A stretch of DNA of 64,000 nt from Herbaspirillum sp. Sphag64 (lineage in GTDB: Bacteria; Pseudomonadota; Gammaproteobacteria; Burkholderiales; Burkholderiaceae_D), in assembly GCF_014192645.1 (NCBI RefSeq), contig NZ_JACHYE010000009.1, positions 1 to 64,000 on the forward strand. Reading direction: 5' to 3'. Under the pieces are notes generated by a model, which ran no database searches, was not told the origin of the DNA, and was given only the letters and a program-made list of their open reading frames with translations. The translations under genes were made by a program, and so were the position numbers. Positions within the stretch are counted from its first letter, which is position 1. Each line of letters begins with the position of its first letter. Shown here piece by piece: positions 34,349-44,137 of this stretch.

Positions 34349-35959
34349 TTAGAGCGCCGGTTTCGCACCACTAGCGACCTTGCTGCTACTAGCACCATTG
34401 CTACCATTGCCACTGCTATCACCAACAGCACCGGCCAACGTATCGCCAGTCTGCGTGGCAGCAGGCGTACCCTGCCAGCCACCACCAAGTGCCCGGATCA
34501 GGTTGACGGTGGTACGGGCGCGTTCACCATCCAGTTGCACCGAGGTGCGCTGTTGTTGCAGCACGGTGCGGTCGGCGTCGATGACGTTGAGGTAACTGAT
34601 GGCACCTTCCCGGTATTGCAGGTGCGACAGGCTGGCGGCGCGGGTGGAGGCGGCGACGGCGGCATCTTGTGCCTGGGTCTGCCCACCCAGCAAGCGAAGT
34701 CCGGCCAGGTTGTCTTCTACTTCGCGGAAGGCGGTCAGCACACTTTGCCGGTAGTTGGCGACATCTTCTTCATACACGGCGCGGGCGCGGTTGACGGCGG
34801 CATCGTGGTGACCGCCGTCAAACAGCGGGAGCGTCAATGCGGTGCCGACCAGTGGCCCCAGCAGGAAGGTGCGGCTGGACCAGTTGAACAAATCTCCCAG
34901 CTTGGCTGATTCATAACCGAGCGTGCCGGTCAGATTGAGCTGCGGGAAGTAGGCAGCCTTGGCGACGCCAACGCGGGCATTGGCGGCGGCCATGGTGCGT
35001 TCGGCGGCGGCGATGTCGGGACGGCGTTCGAGCAGGTCAGACGGCAAGCCGGCGGGGATGTTGATGACGACCCGTGACAGCGGTTGCGGCGTGAAGTTGA
35101 ATTCGGCCGGTGTCTTGCCCAGCAAGATCGCTAACGCATGTTCGGCATTGGCGCGCTGGCGTGCTACGCCATACGCGTCGGCCTGTGCGGAGGCGAGCTC
35201 TGATTTGGCGCGGACCAGATCAACTTCGTCGATATCGCCAGCATTGAAGCGGCGTTGTACCAGTTGCAGCGATTCTTCACGCAGATCGACGGTACGGCTG
35301 TAGAGCGCTTGCGTGGCGTCGAGCTCGCGTAGCAGAAAGTATTGCTGCGCGACGTCGGCCTGTAATGCCAGTCGTACTGACTGGAACAGTGCTTCGCTGC
35401 TTTGGGCATCGGCGGTGGCGGCGTCGATGGTGGAGGCGACCCGGCCAAACAGGTCGGCCTCGTAGGAGACGTTGGCCTGCGCACGCCACAGGGTGGTAGG
35501 CGAGGTGTTGGCGTCGGCTGCGAGTCCTTGTGAGGCGGGAGATACGCGTTGACGGGTCGGGCCAAAGCCGGTGCTGACCTGTGGGAACAGGTCGGCGCGT
35601 GCATCCTGCCGCAGCGCGCGGGATTGTTGCAGGCGGGCGCTGGCGGCTTTCAGGCTTTGATTGGCGGCCAGGGCTTGCTGCTCCAACTCATTGAGGGTGG
35701 CATCCTGGAAGATGGTCCACCATTGACCGCGGGCCAGGTTCTCGGCGGGCCGGGCAGTCTTCCAGTCTGCTGAGGCTGGTGTGCCGGACTGATCGCCCGC
35801 TTCCTTGTAGCCGACCGAAGTCGCTACCGGTGGCCGTTCGTAGGTCGGGGCCACCGAGCAACCGGCCAGCACCAGCAGTGCTGCCAGCAACGCCGAGCCG
35901 ATGCGCGCTGCGCGCAGGCTGTGTGACTTGTTGTGGTGCGTATGGTTGAATGTGTTCAT
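34349..35959 (-). CDS. Outer-membrane efflux lipoprotein (OprM/NodT family)
   Basis: A 536-residue TolC-like channel. The signal peptide ends in a lipobox, LVLAGC, near residue 34, followed by SVAPTYERPP, so it is lipid-anchored. Two OEP repeats follow with the family phrases QQSRALRQDARADLFPQVS, RFNAGDIDEVDLVRAKSELA, LLERRPDIAAAERTM and YREGAISYLNVIDADRTVL. The serine/glycine-rich tail is unusually long. It is the last gene of the operon, 47 bases after the pump gene, and a terminator follows. Confidence 0.93.
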   Translation of the reverse strand: MNTFNHTHHNKSHSLRAARIGSALLAALLVLAGCSVAPTYERPPVATSVGYKEAGDQSGTPASADWKTARPAENLARGQWWTIFQDATLNELEQQALAANQSLKAASARLQQSRALRQDARADLFPQVSTGFGPTRQRVSPASQGLAADANTSPTTLWRAQANVSYEADLFGRVASTIDAATADAQSSEALFQSVRLALQADVAQQYFLLRELDATQALYSRTVDLREESLQLVQRRFNAGDIDEVDLVRAKSELASAQADAYGVARQRANAEHALAILLGKTPAEFNFTPQPLSRVVINIPAGLPSDLLERRPDIAAAERTMAAANARVGVAKAAYFPQLNLTGTLGYESAKLGDLFNWSSRTFLLGPLVGTALTLPLFDGGHHDAAVNRARAVYEEDVANYRQSVLTAFREVEDNLAGLRLLGGQTQAQDAAVAASTRAASLSHLQYREGAISYLNVIDADRTVLQQQRTSVQLDGERARTTVNLIRALGGGWQGTPAATQTGDTLAGAVGDSSGNGSNGASSSKVASGAKPAL

Positions 35960-36006
35960 TGTGTTTTTCCTTTGCTTGTCTTCATGCGCTTGGGCGCATG
36001 GTCACC

Positions 36007-39000
36007 TTAGCGGGCATCGTGTGGTTCGCTCGGTGCGACATGGGTGCCGGCTGTCAGCGGAGCTTCATGCTTGTGTGCGGTGTGCAGCTTCTTGCCACCA
36101 CCGATGCTGCGCAGCAGGACATAGAACACCGGTGTCAGGAACAGGCCGAACAGGGTGACGCCGAGCATGCCGAAGAACACCGCAATCCCCATCGCCTGAC
36201 GCATTTCTGCACCGGCACCGTGCGACGTTACCAGCGGTACTACACCCATGATGAAGGCAATCGAGGTCATCAGGATCGGACGCAGACGCAGGCGGCTGGC
36301 ATCAATCGCAGCACGGATGACGGTGCTGCCTTGCAGTTCCAGTTCACGCGCAAATTCGACGATCAGAATGGCGTTCTTGGCCGAGAGACCCACCAGCACC
36401 ATCAAGCCAATCTGAGTGAAGATATTGTTGTCGCCCTTGGTCAGCCAGACACCGGTCAGTGCCGCCAGAATGCTCATCGGCACGATCAGGATCACGGCCA
36501 GTGGCAGGGTCAGGCTTTCATACAACGCAGCCAGCACCAGGAACACCAGCAACACGCTGATCGGGAATACCCAGACGCCGGCATTGCCTGCAAGGATTTT
36601 CTGATAGGTCAGGTCGGTCCATTCGAAGCGTACGCCATGCGGCAGCGTGGCTGCGGCGACACGTGCCACGGCTTGTTCTGCCTGGTCCGAGGAGTAGCCG
36701 GGTGCTGGTCCGCCGTTGATGTCAGCGGCGGTGAAGCCGTTGTAGCGGACCACCATTTCCGGGCCAAACGTTGGCGTCACTTTGACGACCGAGGACAGCG
36801 GAACCATTTGACCAGCGGTGTTGCGGGTCTTCAGTTGCAGGATGTCATCGGCACTAGCACGGTAGGGTGCATCAGCCTGTGCCCGCACCTGATAGACGCG
36901 ACCAAAACGGTTGAAGTCGTTGACGTAGAGCGAACCCAGATAGATCTGCATGGTGTTGAAGACATCGGTAATCGGAATGCCGAGCTGCTTGGCTTTGACG
37001 CGGTCCAGATCGACGTCCAGTTGCGGCACATTGATCTGATAGCTGGAGAACATCGGCCCCAGCGCGGGTTCCTTTTGTGCGGCCTTCATGAAGGCTTGTG
37101 CAGCGGCATCCAGTTCGGCATAGCCGACTGCACCGTGATCTTCGATCTGCAGCTTGAAGCCGCCCAGCGTACCCAGACCTTGCACCGGTGGCGGTGGGAA
37201 GACGGCGGTAAAGGCTTCCTTGATGCTGCCAAACTTGTGGTTCAGCGACATGGCAATGGCACCGCCTGAGAGTTCTTTACTACGACGTTCTTCGAACGGC
37301 TTCAGTGTGACAAAAACGATCCCGGCACTGGAGCTGTTCGTAAAGCCATTGATCGACAGGCCGGGGAAGGCGACGGCACTTTCGACGCCGGGTTCCTTCA
37401 GCATGATCTCGCTCATCTTGCGCATGACGGCTTCGGTGCGATCAATCGAGGCGCCATTTGGCAACTGTGCAAAGGAGACCAGATATTGCTTGTCTTGCCC
37501 CGGTACGAAGCCTCCCGGTACCAGATGGGCAATACCTACGGTCGCTGCCAGCAGCACGGCATAGACGCCCATGACCGAGGCCTTGCGTGAAATCACGCCA
37601 GTGACTCTGCGGCCGTAACCTTCGGAGGCGCGGTTGAAGAAGCGGTTGAAGCGGATGAAGAAGCCACCAAACACACGATCCATCACGCGTGTCAGCCAGT
37701 CAGGTTTAGCGCCATGCGGTTTTAGCAGCAGCGCAGCCAATGCGGGCGACAGGGTCAGCGAGTTGAAGGCCGAGATCACGGTCGAGATCGCAATTGTCAT
37801 CGCGAACTGCTTGTAGAACTGACCAGTCAGGCCGGTCATGAAGGCAAGTGGTACAAACACGGCGACCAGCGTCAGCGCGATCGCAATGATCGGGCCACTG
37901 ACTTCCTGCATGGCGCGATAGGTCGCTTCACGCGGTGACAGACCAGCCGAGATATTACGCTCGACGTTTTCCACCACCACAATGGCATCGTCGACCACAA
38001 TCCCGATGGCGAGCACCATGCCGAACAGCGACAGTGCATTGATCGAATAACCAAAACCGAGCAGCAGCGAGAAGGTGCCAATAATCGACACCGGCACAGC
38101 CAGCAGCGGAATGATGGAAGCACGCCAGGTTTGCAGGAAGATGATCACCACAATCACGACCAGTGCAATCGCTTCGAGCAGGGTGTGCACTACAGCTTCG
38201 ATGCTAGAGCGCACAAACTGGGTCGGGTCGTAGACGATGCGGTATTCGACCGAAGAAGGGAAGTCTTTGGACAGGTCCTTCATTGCAGCTCGGACTTGCT
38301 TGGAGACTTCCAGCGCATTCGAGCCGGGTGCCTGGAAGATCGGGATGGCGACCGCAGGCTTGTTGTCCAGCAGCGAACGCAAGCCGTATTCTGAGGCGGC
38401 CAGTTCCACTCGGGCTACGTCACCGAGTTTGGTGATGGCTCCATCGGGGCTGCTTTTGAGGATGATGTCGCGGAATTCCTGTTCGGTCTTCAAACGTCCC
38501 TGCGCATTGACCGACAGCTGTACCGGCACATTAGGCGAGCTGGGGGAGGCACCGATGATACCGGCGGCGACCTGAACGTTTTGCTCGCGGATGGCATTGA
38601 CCACATCGCTGGCGGTCATATTGTGTTGCGCAACCTTGTTGGGGTCGAGCCAGACGCGCATGGCGTAGTCACCGGAACCAAACAGGCCGACTTCGCCGAC
38701 ACCCTGAATCCGTGCCAGCCGATCCTTGACATTGAGCACGGCGTAGTTGCGCAGATACGTCGAGTCGTAACGGTTGTCGGGCGAGATCAAGTGCACCACC
38801 ATGGTCAGCGAGGGTGAGCTCTTGAGGGTGGTCACACCGAGTCGCTGTACATCTTCCGGCAGGCGCGGCAATGCTTGCGAAACACGGTTTTGCACCAGTT
38901 GTTGCGCCTTGTCCGGATCAACACCAAGGCGGAAGTTGACGGTGATGGTGAGGTTGCCGTCGCTGTTGGCTTGCGACTGCATGTAGAGCATGTCTTCAAC

Positions 39001-39219
39001 ACCGTTGATCTGCTCTTCCAGCGGCGAGGCGACGGTTTCGGCGATCACCTTGGGGTTGGCACCAGGGAACGATGCGCGTACCACAACCGACGGTGGCACC
39101 ACTTCCGGATATTCGGAAATAGGCAGCTGGAACATGGCCAGAATACCGGCCAGCAGCAACAGTATCGAGAGCACGCCCGCAAAGATCGGGCGGTCGATAA
39201 AGAATTTTGAAATGTTCAT
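36007..39219 (-). CDS. RND multidrug efflux pump, HAE1 family
   Basis: A 1070-residue inner-membrane proton antiporter of the AcrB/MexB type. It begins MNISKFFIDRPIFAGVLS as in AcrB and has twelve membrane helices with two large periplasmic loops. In the membrane core, GIVVDDAIVVVENVERN near residues 400-415 contains the Asp-Asp pair of proton transfer, and the second half has LVGLSAKNAILIVEFA. Substrate range cannot be read from the sequence. It starts 24 bases after the adaptor gene with a GGGGAG ribosome site. Confidence 0.95.
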   Translation of the reverse strand: MNISKFFIDRPIFAGVLSILLLLAGILAMFQLPISEYPEVVPPSVVVRASFPGANPKVIAETVASPLEEQINGVEDMLYMQSQANSDGNLTITVNFRLGVDPDKAQQLVQNRVSQALPRLPEDVQRLGVTTLKSSPSLTMVVHLISPDNRYDSTYLRNYAVLNVKDRLARIQGVGEVGLFGSGDYAMRVWLDPNKVAQHNMTASDVVNAIREQNVQVAAGIIGASPSSPNVPVQLSVNAQGRLKTEQEFRDIILKSSPDGAITKLGDVARVELAASEYGLRSLLDNKPAVAIPIFQAPGSNALEVSKQVRAAMKDLSKDFPSSVEYRIVYDPTQFVRSSIEAVVHTLLEAIALVVIVVIIFLQTWRASIIPLLAVPVSIIGTFSLLLGFGYSINALSLFGMVLAIGIVVDDAIVVVENVERNISAGLSPREATYRAMQEVSGPIIAIALTLVAVFVPLAFMTGLTGQFYKQFAMTIAISTVISAFNSLTLSPALAALLLKPHGAKPDWLTRVMDRVFGGFFIRFNRFFNRASEGYGRRVTGVISRKASVMGVYAVLLAATVGIAHLVPGGFVPGQDKQYLVSFAQLPNGASIDRTEAVMRKMSEIMLKEPGVESAVAFPGLSINGFTNSSSAGIVFVTLKPFEERRSKELSGGAIAMSLNHKFGSIKEAFTAVFPPPPVQGLGTLGGFKLQIEDHGAVGYAELDAAAQAFMKAAQKEPALGPMFSSYQINVPQLDVDLDRVKAKQLGIPITDVFNTMQIYLGSLYVNDFNRFGRVYQVRAQADAPYRASADDILQLKTRNTAGQMVPLSSVVKVTPTFGPEMVVRYNGFTAADINGGPAPGYSSDQAEQAVARVAAATLPHGVRFEWTDLTYQKILAGNAGVWVFPISVLLVFLVLAALYESLTLPLAVILIVPMSILAALTGVWLTKGDNNIFTQIGLMVLVGLSAKNAILIVEFARELELQGSTVIRAAIDASRLRLRPILMTSIAFIMGVVPLVTSHGAGAEMRQAMGIAVFFGMLGVTLFGLFLTPVFYVLLRSIGGGKKLHTAHKHEAPLTAGTHVAPSEPHDAR

Positions 39220-39243
39220 GGGAACTCCCCGTTAATGTTCTTA

Positions 39244-40428
39244 TCAGGCCTGCTTGGCCTTGGTCATTGGCACCACGGTCGGATTCACGGTGTCACCGGG
39301 ACGAATCCGTTGCAGGCCATTGACGACGATGCGTTCACCACTCTTGAGACCACTTTCGACGACGCGCAAGCCATCTTGAGTTGAGCCCAGATGGACTTCG
39401 CGATAGGCCGCATGGTTATCCTTGTCGAGTACCAGGACGAAGCGCTTGTCTTGGTCGGTGCCGACAGCCTTCTCATCAATGAGCACCGCAGGGTGTGGTG
39501 TGCCGCCACCCAGACGGATGCGCGCATACAGCCCCGGAATCAACTGACCATCGGCGTTATCGAATACGGCGCGCACGCGGATGGTGCCAGAGGAGGTGTC
39601 GAGACGGTTGTCGATGGAACCGACCTTGCCTTCGCGGGAAGCGCTGTCTTCATTGGCCAGACCGAGGTAGACCGGTACTTGTTCTCCCTTGCTGCGCGCC
39701 GGGTTGACGTATTTGAGGAAGCTTTGCTCATCGACATCAAAGGCGGCATAGATTTTGGCGACTGAAACGAGTGTGCTCAGTGGTGGTGTGGTGGAGCCGA
39801 CTGAGACAATATTGCCAACGGTGACTTCGGCGCGCGAGATGCGCCCAGACACGGGGGCCGTGATCTGGGTGTAGTCGAGGTTGAGCTTGGCAGTACGCAA
39901 GGCAGCTTGCGCCGCTTGCAGGTTGGCAGCGGCTTCGCGGGCGGCGTTCTGCTTTTCTTCATAGTCACGGCGGGCGATGGCGTTGTCGGCCAGCAGGCGC
40001 TCACCACGTGCCAGATCGGTTGCGGTGTAGCTGGCGCGGGCTTCAGCACCGGTCAGCTGGGCTTGTGCCCGGGCGACTTCGGCAGCGTAGGGACGTGGAT
40101 CGATGGTAAACAGCGGGTCACCTTTCTTGACCAGTGCGCCATCCTTGAAGTGCACAGCGGTCAGGGTCCCGGAGACCAGTGGGCGGATGTCGACCTTGTC
40201 GACCGCTTCGAGGCGTCCAGAGTATTGCTGCCAGTCGACGATCTGGCGTGCCACGACTTCAGCCACATCGACGGCTGCAGCGGGTGGTGTTTGTGGCGCA
40301 TCGGCATTGGCATCGACGCCAATGGCAGCCAGTGTGCCGGCGACGGCGATGGCGATGACGGCAAAGACAGCGGCCGCTGCTGTGTAGCGCGAACGTAATG
40401 CGGGGTGGCGGGGTGATGTGTTGGGCAT
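39244..40428 (-). CDS. RND efflux periplasmic adaptor (membrane fusion protein)
   Basis: A 394-residue HlyD/AcrA-type adaptor. An N-terminal membrane anchor (YTAAAAVFAVIAIAVAGTLA) precedes VDWQQYSGRLEAVDKVDIRPLVSG (lipoyl part), a helical hairpin (AQLTGAEARASYTATDLARGERLL) and TQITAPVSGRISRAEV. I start it at the ATG at 40428 with GAGG upstream; longer frames would run into the hydrolase gene, which ends 20 bases before. It bridges pump and outer-membrane channel. Confidence 0.93.
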   Translation of the reverse strand: MPNTSPRHPALRSRYTAAAAVFAVIAIAVAGTLAAIGVDANADAPQTPPAAAVDVAEVVARQIVDWQQYSGRLEAVDKVDIRPLVSGTLTAVHFKDGALVKKGDPLFTIDPRPYAAEVARAQAQLTGAEARASYTATDLARGERLLADNAIARRDYEEKQNAAREAAANLQAAQAALRTAKLNLDYTQITAPVSGRISRAEVTVGNIVSVGSTTPPLSTLVSVAKIYAAFDVDEQSFLKYVNPARSKGEQVPVYLGLANEDSASREGKVGSIDNRLDTSSGTIRVRAVFDNADGQLIPGLYARIRLGGGTPHPAVLIDEKAVGTDQDKRFVLVLDKDNHAAYREVHLGSTQDGLRVVESGLKSGERIVVNGLQRIRPGDTVNPTVVPMTKAKQA

Positions 40429-40447
40429 GATGGACCTCATTGAGAAG

Positions 40448-41407
40448 TTAAAGCGGTTGGGGGCTGAGCTCGGTACCACCATTGACCAGCGCGCCGAAGC
40501 GGCGACGCAGGAAATCAACGATGTCCCTGAGCAGGGGAAGGTGGGTGCGCAATGCGCCATGGGTGATACCGGCAAAACGGGCAACCTGGGTGTGCACGCC
40601 GGCCCGAATCAAGGCGCCGGCATAGTTCTCGGCTTCAAGATGTAATACATCGCATTCGGCAGTGCCGATGAAGGCTGCCGGCAAACCAGCCAGACGGGTG
40701 ACTTCCAGCGGCGCTGCATAGGGATGCAGGCGTTGCATGGTGTGTGGCAGATATTGGCGATAACGGGCCGCGCAGATGGTGGCGTTGGTGTCCGAATTGA
40801 GTCGTTCGGCGTCACCCAGCAAGCGCATGCTGGGGTCGAGCATTGGGCTGATCAGCACCTGCGCTACCAGCGACATGGCACAGCGGTCGCGCGTGATCAT
40901 AGTCAGGCTGGCGGCCAGATTGCCACCGGCGTCATCACCGGCAACGGCGATACGGCGTTGGTCAATGTGCAGTTCGGCAGCGTGCTTGTAGGCCCAGACC
41001 ACTGCGGCATAGGCGTCTTCGGGTGCGGCCGGGAATGGTTTGGCGGGCGCCAGCGCGTAGCTCACCGAGAGCACGACGGTGTGCCCGTGGCGCGCAATGT
41101 AGCTGGCTTGCAGATCTGCATCATCGAGGCCGCCGCTGACAAAGCCGCCGCCATGGAAATACAGCACTAGTGGTAATCGTTGGTTCGACACAGGTGTGTC
41201 GGCTGGTTGATACAGACGCACCGGGATCATCCCGATCGGGCCGGGGATGCTGAAGTTACGGATCGTCGGCGCGGCTGGTTCGCGCCCGGTTGCTGCAGAT
41301 TGCATGATGTTCTGGCGAGTAAATAACTCACATTGATCAGAGTGAGGCGGATTGTGCGGCACAGCATCGGTGCCGATAAAGTCCTCAAATCCAATAACAC
41401 TATTCAT
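40448..41407 (-). CDS. HSL-type alpha/beta hydrolase with Asp at the nucleophile position
   Basis: A 319-residue protein of the hormone-sensitive lipase (family IV) fold. The oxyanion motif HGGGF is near residue 84. The nucleophile elbow, normally GDSAGG, reads GDDAGGNLA, with Asp near residue 159 in place of Ser. The triad Asp (ECDVLHLEAENYA) and His (GITHGAL) remain. Either it is not an esterase or it uses another chemistry. It heads the efflux operon, 20 bases before the adaptor gene, and is divergent from the LysR regulator, so it may modify or sense a pump substrate. I use the ATG at 41407; the longer open frame runs antisense through the LysR gene. Confidence 0.82.
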   Translation of the reverse strand: MNSVIGFEDFIGTDAVPHNPPHSDQCELFTRQNIMQSAATGREPAAPTIRNFSIPGPIGMIPVRLYQPADTPVSNQRLPLVLYFHGGGFVSGGLDDADLQASYIARHGHTVVLSVSYALAPAKPFPAAPEDAYAAVVWAYKHAAELHIDQRRIAVAGDDAGGNLAASLTMITRDRCAMSLVAQVLISPMLDPSMRLLGDAERLNSDTNATICAARYRQYLPHTMQRLHPYAAPLEVTRLAGLPAAFIGTAECDVLHLEAENYAGALIRAGVHTQVARFAGITHGALRTHLPLLRDIVDFLRRRFGALVNGGTELSPQPL

Positions 41408-41417
41408 GCTGAACAAA

Positions 41418-41442
41418 CAATCGGCGTAAAATAACCCGATTG
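41418..41442. promoter_or_regulatory. LysR-type box between the regulator and the efflux operon
   Basis: CAATCGG (41418-41424) and CCGATTG (41436-41442) form a perfect inverted repeat with 11 bases between, the usual T-N11-A class of LysR site. It lies directly upstream of the hydrolase start and in the only shared gap (189 bases) with the divergent LysR gene, so it is probably that regulator's binding site. Confidence 0.75.
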
Positions 41443-41596
41443 GTTGGCGTGTAATTTGACGAGGCAGCCTTGCATCAGGATTTTTTTGGATGATGGTGTT
41501 TTCTTTGTTATCCGTGAAAAAGGAAGACGAAGGAATGAGTAAGCCGTATTTTGGCGACAAAAGCAGAAATTTTCTGCTGCTCTTCAGGAGAGTGAA

Positions 41597-42616
41597 ATGG
41601 ACCGTTTTCAGGCAATGCAGGTATTTACGGCGGTAGTGGACGCCAATAGCTTTACGCGGGCTGCTGATAATCTGAACTTGCCGCGCGCGACCGTCACGAC
41701 CACCGTGCAGGCGCTGGAAAGTCTGTTGCATGTGCGTTTGCTCAACCGCACGACCCGTCGCATCAGCCTGACGCCAGACGGCGCGGCCTACTACGAGCGT
41801 TGTGTACGCATTCTGGCCGAAGTGGATGAAACCGAGGCTGCGTTTCGTGACGTCAACCGCGGCCCGCAAGGGCGCTTGCGCATTGACGTGCCGCCTTCGA
41901 TTGGTCGCTTGTTGTTGTTGCCCAACCTGTGCGACTTCTACACCAAATACCCTGATATCGAACTGGCCATGGGCATGGGTGACCGCCCGGTGGATATGGT
42001 TCAGGAGGCGGTTGATTGCGTGATCCGGGTCGGCGAGCTGCAGGATTCGAGTCTGGTTGCGCGCCGCATCGGTACCTTCCAGGCTGTCACTTGTGGTGCG
42101 CCGGCTTACTTCGAGCGCCATGGCATGCCGCATGCGATCGCCGACCTGCCGCAGCATCAGGCGATCCATTATTTCTCCAGTCGTACCGGTCGGACCATTG
42201 ACTGGGACTTCATGGTCGATGGTGTTGCGCAGGAAGTGAAAATGGCCGGCAAGCTCTCGGTCAACGATGGCGATGCTTATGTGGCAGGTGCTTTGAAGGG
42301 TTTCGGTCTGGTTCAGGCACCGTTGTATATGGTGCAGACGCACCTTGACGAGGGCAATCTGATTGAGGTGCTCACGCAGTGGAAGCCAGTCCCAATGCCA
42401 ATTTCGGTGGTGTATCCGCACAACCGGCATTTGTCGCCCAAGGTACGCGCCTTTGTTGATTGGGTGGCTGAATTGTTTGCGACCTGCCCGTTGCAGAAGG
42501 CCTGCCAGATCGGGATGGAGAATACGGCAGAAGAATGCAGCTTCACTGCCTCCCCCGAGAGTCGCACCGTGCGCGCTGTCCTGGCGCAACACAACATCGC
42601 TGAAAGCGTGTTCTGA
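41597..42616 (+). CDS. LysR-family transcriptional regulator of the efflux operon
   Basis: A 339-residue LysR regulator. The N-terminal helix-turn-helix is standard: MQVFTAVVDANSFTRAADNL, then PRATVTTTVQALESLLHVRLLNRTTR. The effector domain follows from about residue 90 (GRLRIDVPPSIGRLLLLPNL). It has a C-terminal extension of about 35 residues after the usual end. It is divergent from the hydrolase-RND operon and shares a LysR box with it; regulation of that operon is therefore likely. The ribosome site is AGGAGAG. Confidence 0.92.
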   Translation: MDRFQAMQVFTAVVDANSFTRAADNLNLPRATVTTTVQALESLLHVRLLNRTTRRISLTPDGAAYYERCVRILAEVDETEAAFRDVNRGPQGRLRIDVPPSIGRLLLLPNLCDFYTKYPDIELAMGMGDRPVDMVQEAVDCVIRVGELQDSSLVARRIGTFQAVTCGAPAYFERHGMPHAIADLPQHQAIHYFSSRTGRTIDWDFMVDGVAQEVKMAGKLSVNDGDAYVAGALKGFGLVQAPLYMVQTHLDEGNLIEVLTQWKPVPMPISVVYPHNRHLSPKVRAFVDWVAELFATCPLQKACQIGMENTAEECSFTASPESRTVRAVLAQHNIAESVF

Positions 42617-42789
42617 GAGCAGAGGCGAGCGAGTACCTGTAGCGTGGATCATCGTAGGCGGGGCCAGTAAAGTGACAAATCAGGGAAGGAGTGTTGCACC
42701 GACCAGGTAGTGAGATGGGTGTCGGTTTGGGCTGTACAGATTATGGGTGCGGTGCAGCAAATTGGCATTGCTGAAAGCTGCTCAATATT

Positions 42790-42829
42790 TGCCTGATTCT
42801 CCAAACTCATGGGGGATCAGGCATTTTTT
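42790..42829 (+). terminator. Terminator after the LysR gene
   Basis: TGCCTGAT (42790-42797) pairs with ATCAGGCA (42816-42823) and is followed by six T. The rest of the 426-base gap up to the AraC gene shows no other gene; 42830-43040 should hold the AraC promoter. Confidence 0.82.
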
Positions 42830-43042
42830 CATTTTCAGGATGGCTTGCGTGTTCGCGTTATTCGTTGCGTGTTTTTAACGAAAATCCCGCAGAAGAATGG
42901 CCTTTTTCGATAGTCTGATCACAGTTTGGATACCTAATCCTCGCAATTAATTGCCTATTTCTCCATTGCGAAGAGCGGAGATTCAGGCAAAACTGCATTC
43001 TGGAGTAAGCTCAAAGCTTCTTTGTTTGTTGCACGTGTCACT

Positions 43043-43996
43043 ATGGATCTCAAAGATCAACCCGTTGCCTCCGATGCTGGTCCGGAACTTCGCCTGCAGG
43101 CGGCGCAGCAGGAACTGGTCGTACTCATCGAGCGCCTGACAGCGGGTTATGAAGGCTCGATCGAGACCGCGATCGAGGGTTTCTATCTGCATCGCATCTG
43201 CCAGCCGGGCGGCCCCAAGCACGCTGTGCAAAGACCGATTTTTGGCGTCATTGCGCAAGGCTCCAAGCGCTTGTTCGTGGGAGAGGATGTCTATGAGTAC
43301 GATCCCATGCACTATCTGGTGTCGTCGGTGGATCTGCCGACCGTGGGCAGAGTCAGTCTGTCCAGTTCCGAAGAGCCTTATCTTGGGCTGCGCATGGATC
43401 TCGATACCCGCGATATTGCCGCGCTGATCGGCGATGCGCAACTGCCTCAGGGGATTGCCTCGGAAGCGGCGCGTGGACTGTTTATCCATCGGCTTGATGT
43501 CAACCTGCTTGATCCTGTGTTGCGGTTATTGCGCCTGTTGGAGACGCCGCGTGATATTCCAATTCTGGCGCCAATGATCAAGCGCGAGATCCTGTATCGG
43601 CTGTTGATGAATGGGCAGGGCGCTTTGCTGCGCCAGACCGTGTTGCAGGACAGCCAGATGAACCGGATTGCCAAAGCAGTACGTTTGCTCAAGGAAAGTT
43701 TTGCCCAGCCCTTGCGCATCGATCATATTGCGCGCGACGTGCACATGAGCGTGTCGTCGCTGCATCATCATTTCAAGGTTGTCACGGCGATGAGTCCGTT
43801 GCAGTATCAAAAGAATCTACGCCTGCAGGAAGCACGTCGCCTGATTTTGGTTGATGACCTCAATATTGCTGTGGCCGCGCAGGCCGTTGGCTATGAAAGT
43901 GCCTCTCAGTTCAGTCGCGAATATAGCCGCATGTTCGGAGCGCCACCGTTGCGCGACAAGCAGCGCTGGCAGGAAGAGGAAGCGCCGGTCTTGTGA
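43043..43996 (+). CDS. AraC-family regulator with AraC_N cupin-like domain
   Basis: A 317-residue regulator. Residues about 30-190 match the AraC_N family (GFYLHRICQPGGPKHAVQRPIFGVIAQGSK, then YLVSSVDLPTVG). The C-terminal double helix-turn-helix is present: IDHIARDVHMSVSSLHHHFK and IAVAAQAVGYESASQFSREYSRMFG. I start it at the ATG at 43043; a TTG seven codons upstream is possible. Regulators of this type often control a neighbouring oxidoreductase; the aldo/keto reductase gene follows in the same direction after 141 bases. Confidence 0.88.
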   Translation: MDLKDQPVASDAGPELRLQAAQQELVVLIERLTAGYEGSIETAIEGFYLHRICQPGGPKHAVQRPIFGVIAQGSKRLFVGEDVYEYDPMHYLVSSVDLPTVGRVSLSSSEEPYLGLRMDLDTRDIAALIGDAQLPQGIASEAARGLFIHRLDVNLLDPVLRLLRLLETPRDIPILAPMIKREILYRLLMNGQGALLRQTVLQDSQMNRIAKAVRLLKESFAQPLRIDHIARDVHMSVSSLHHHFKVVTAMSPLQYQKNLRLQEARRLILVDDLNIAVAAQAVGYESASQFSREYSRMFGAPPLRDKQRWQEEEAPVL

Positions 43997-44137
43997 GCTT
44001 GGGCAAGGTAAAGTCAAGGACTGCACAGATGTGCACAACGCGCTAGAATCATTTCCCTTGTTTGTACCTTGCGGTCTTTCTTTTCCTCTTATCGAACCAT
44101 TTTCGACCGATTTTCGATTCATTCTACGGAGACTCTC

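Noticed and set aside
35950-37269. Long plus-strand open frame (439 codons) opposite the RND pump gene
   Set aside because: It is antisense to the highly conserved pump and rich in His/Gln/Arg, the composition of a shadow frame. No ribosome site and no family look.
41408-42652. Upstream extension of the hydrolase frame to 734 codons
   Set aside because: The added part is antisense to the whole LysR gene, and the hydrolase fold begins only after the ATG at 41407.
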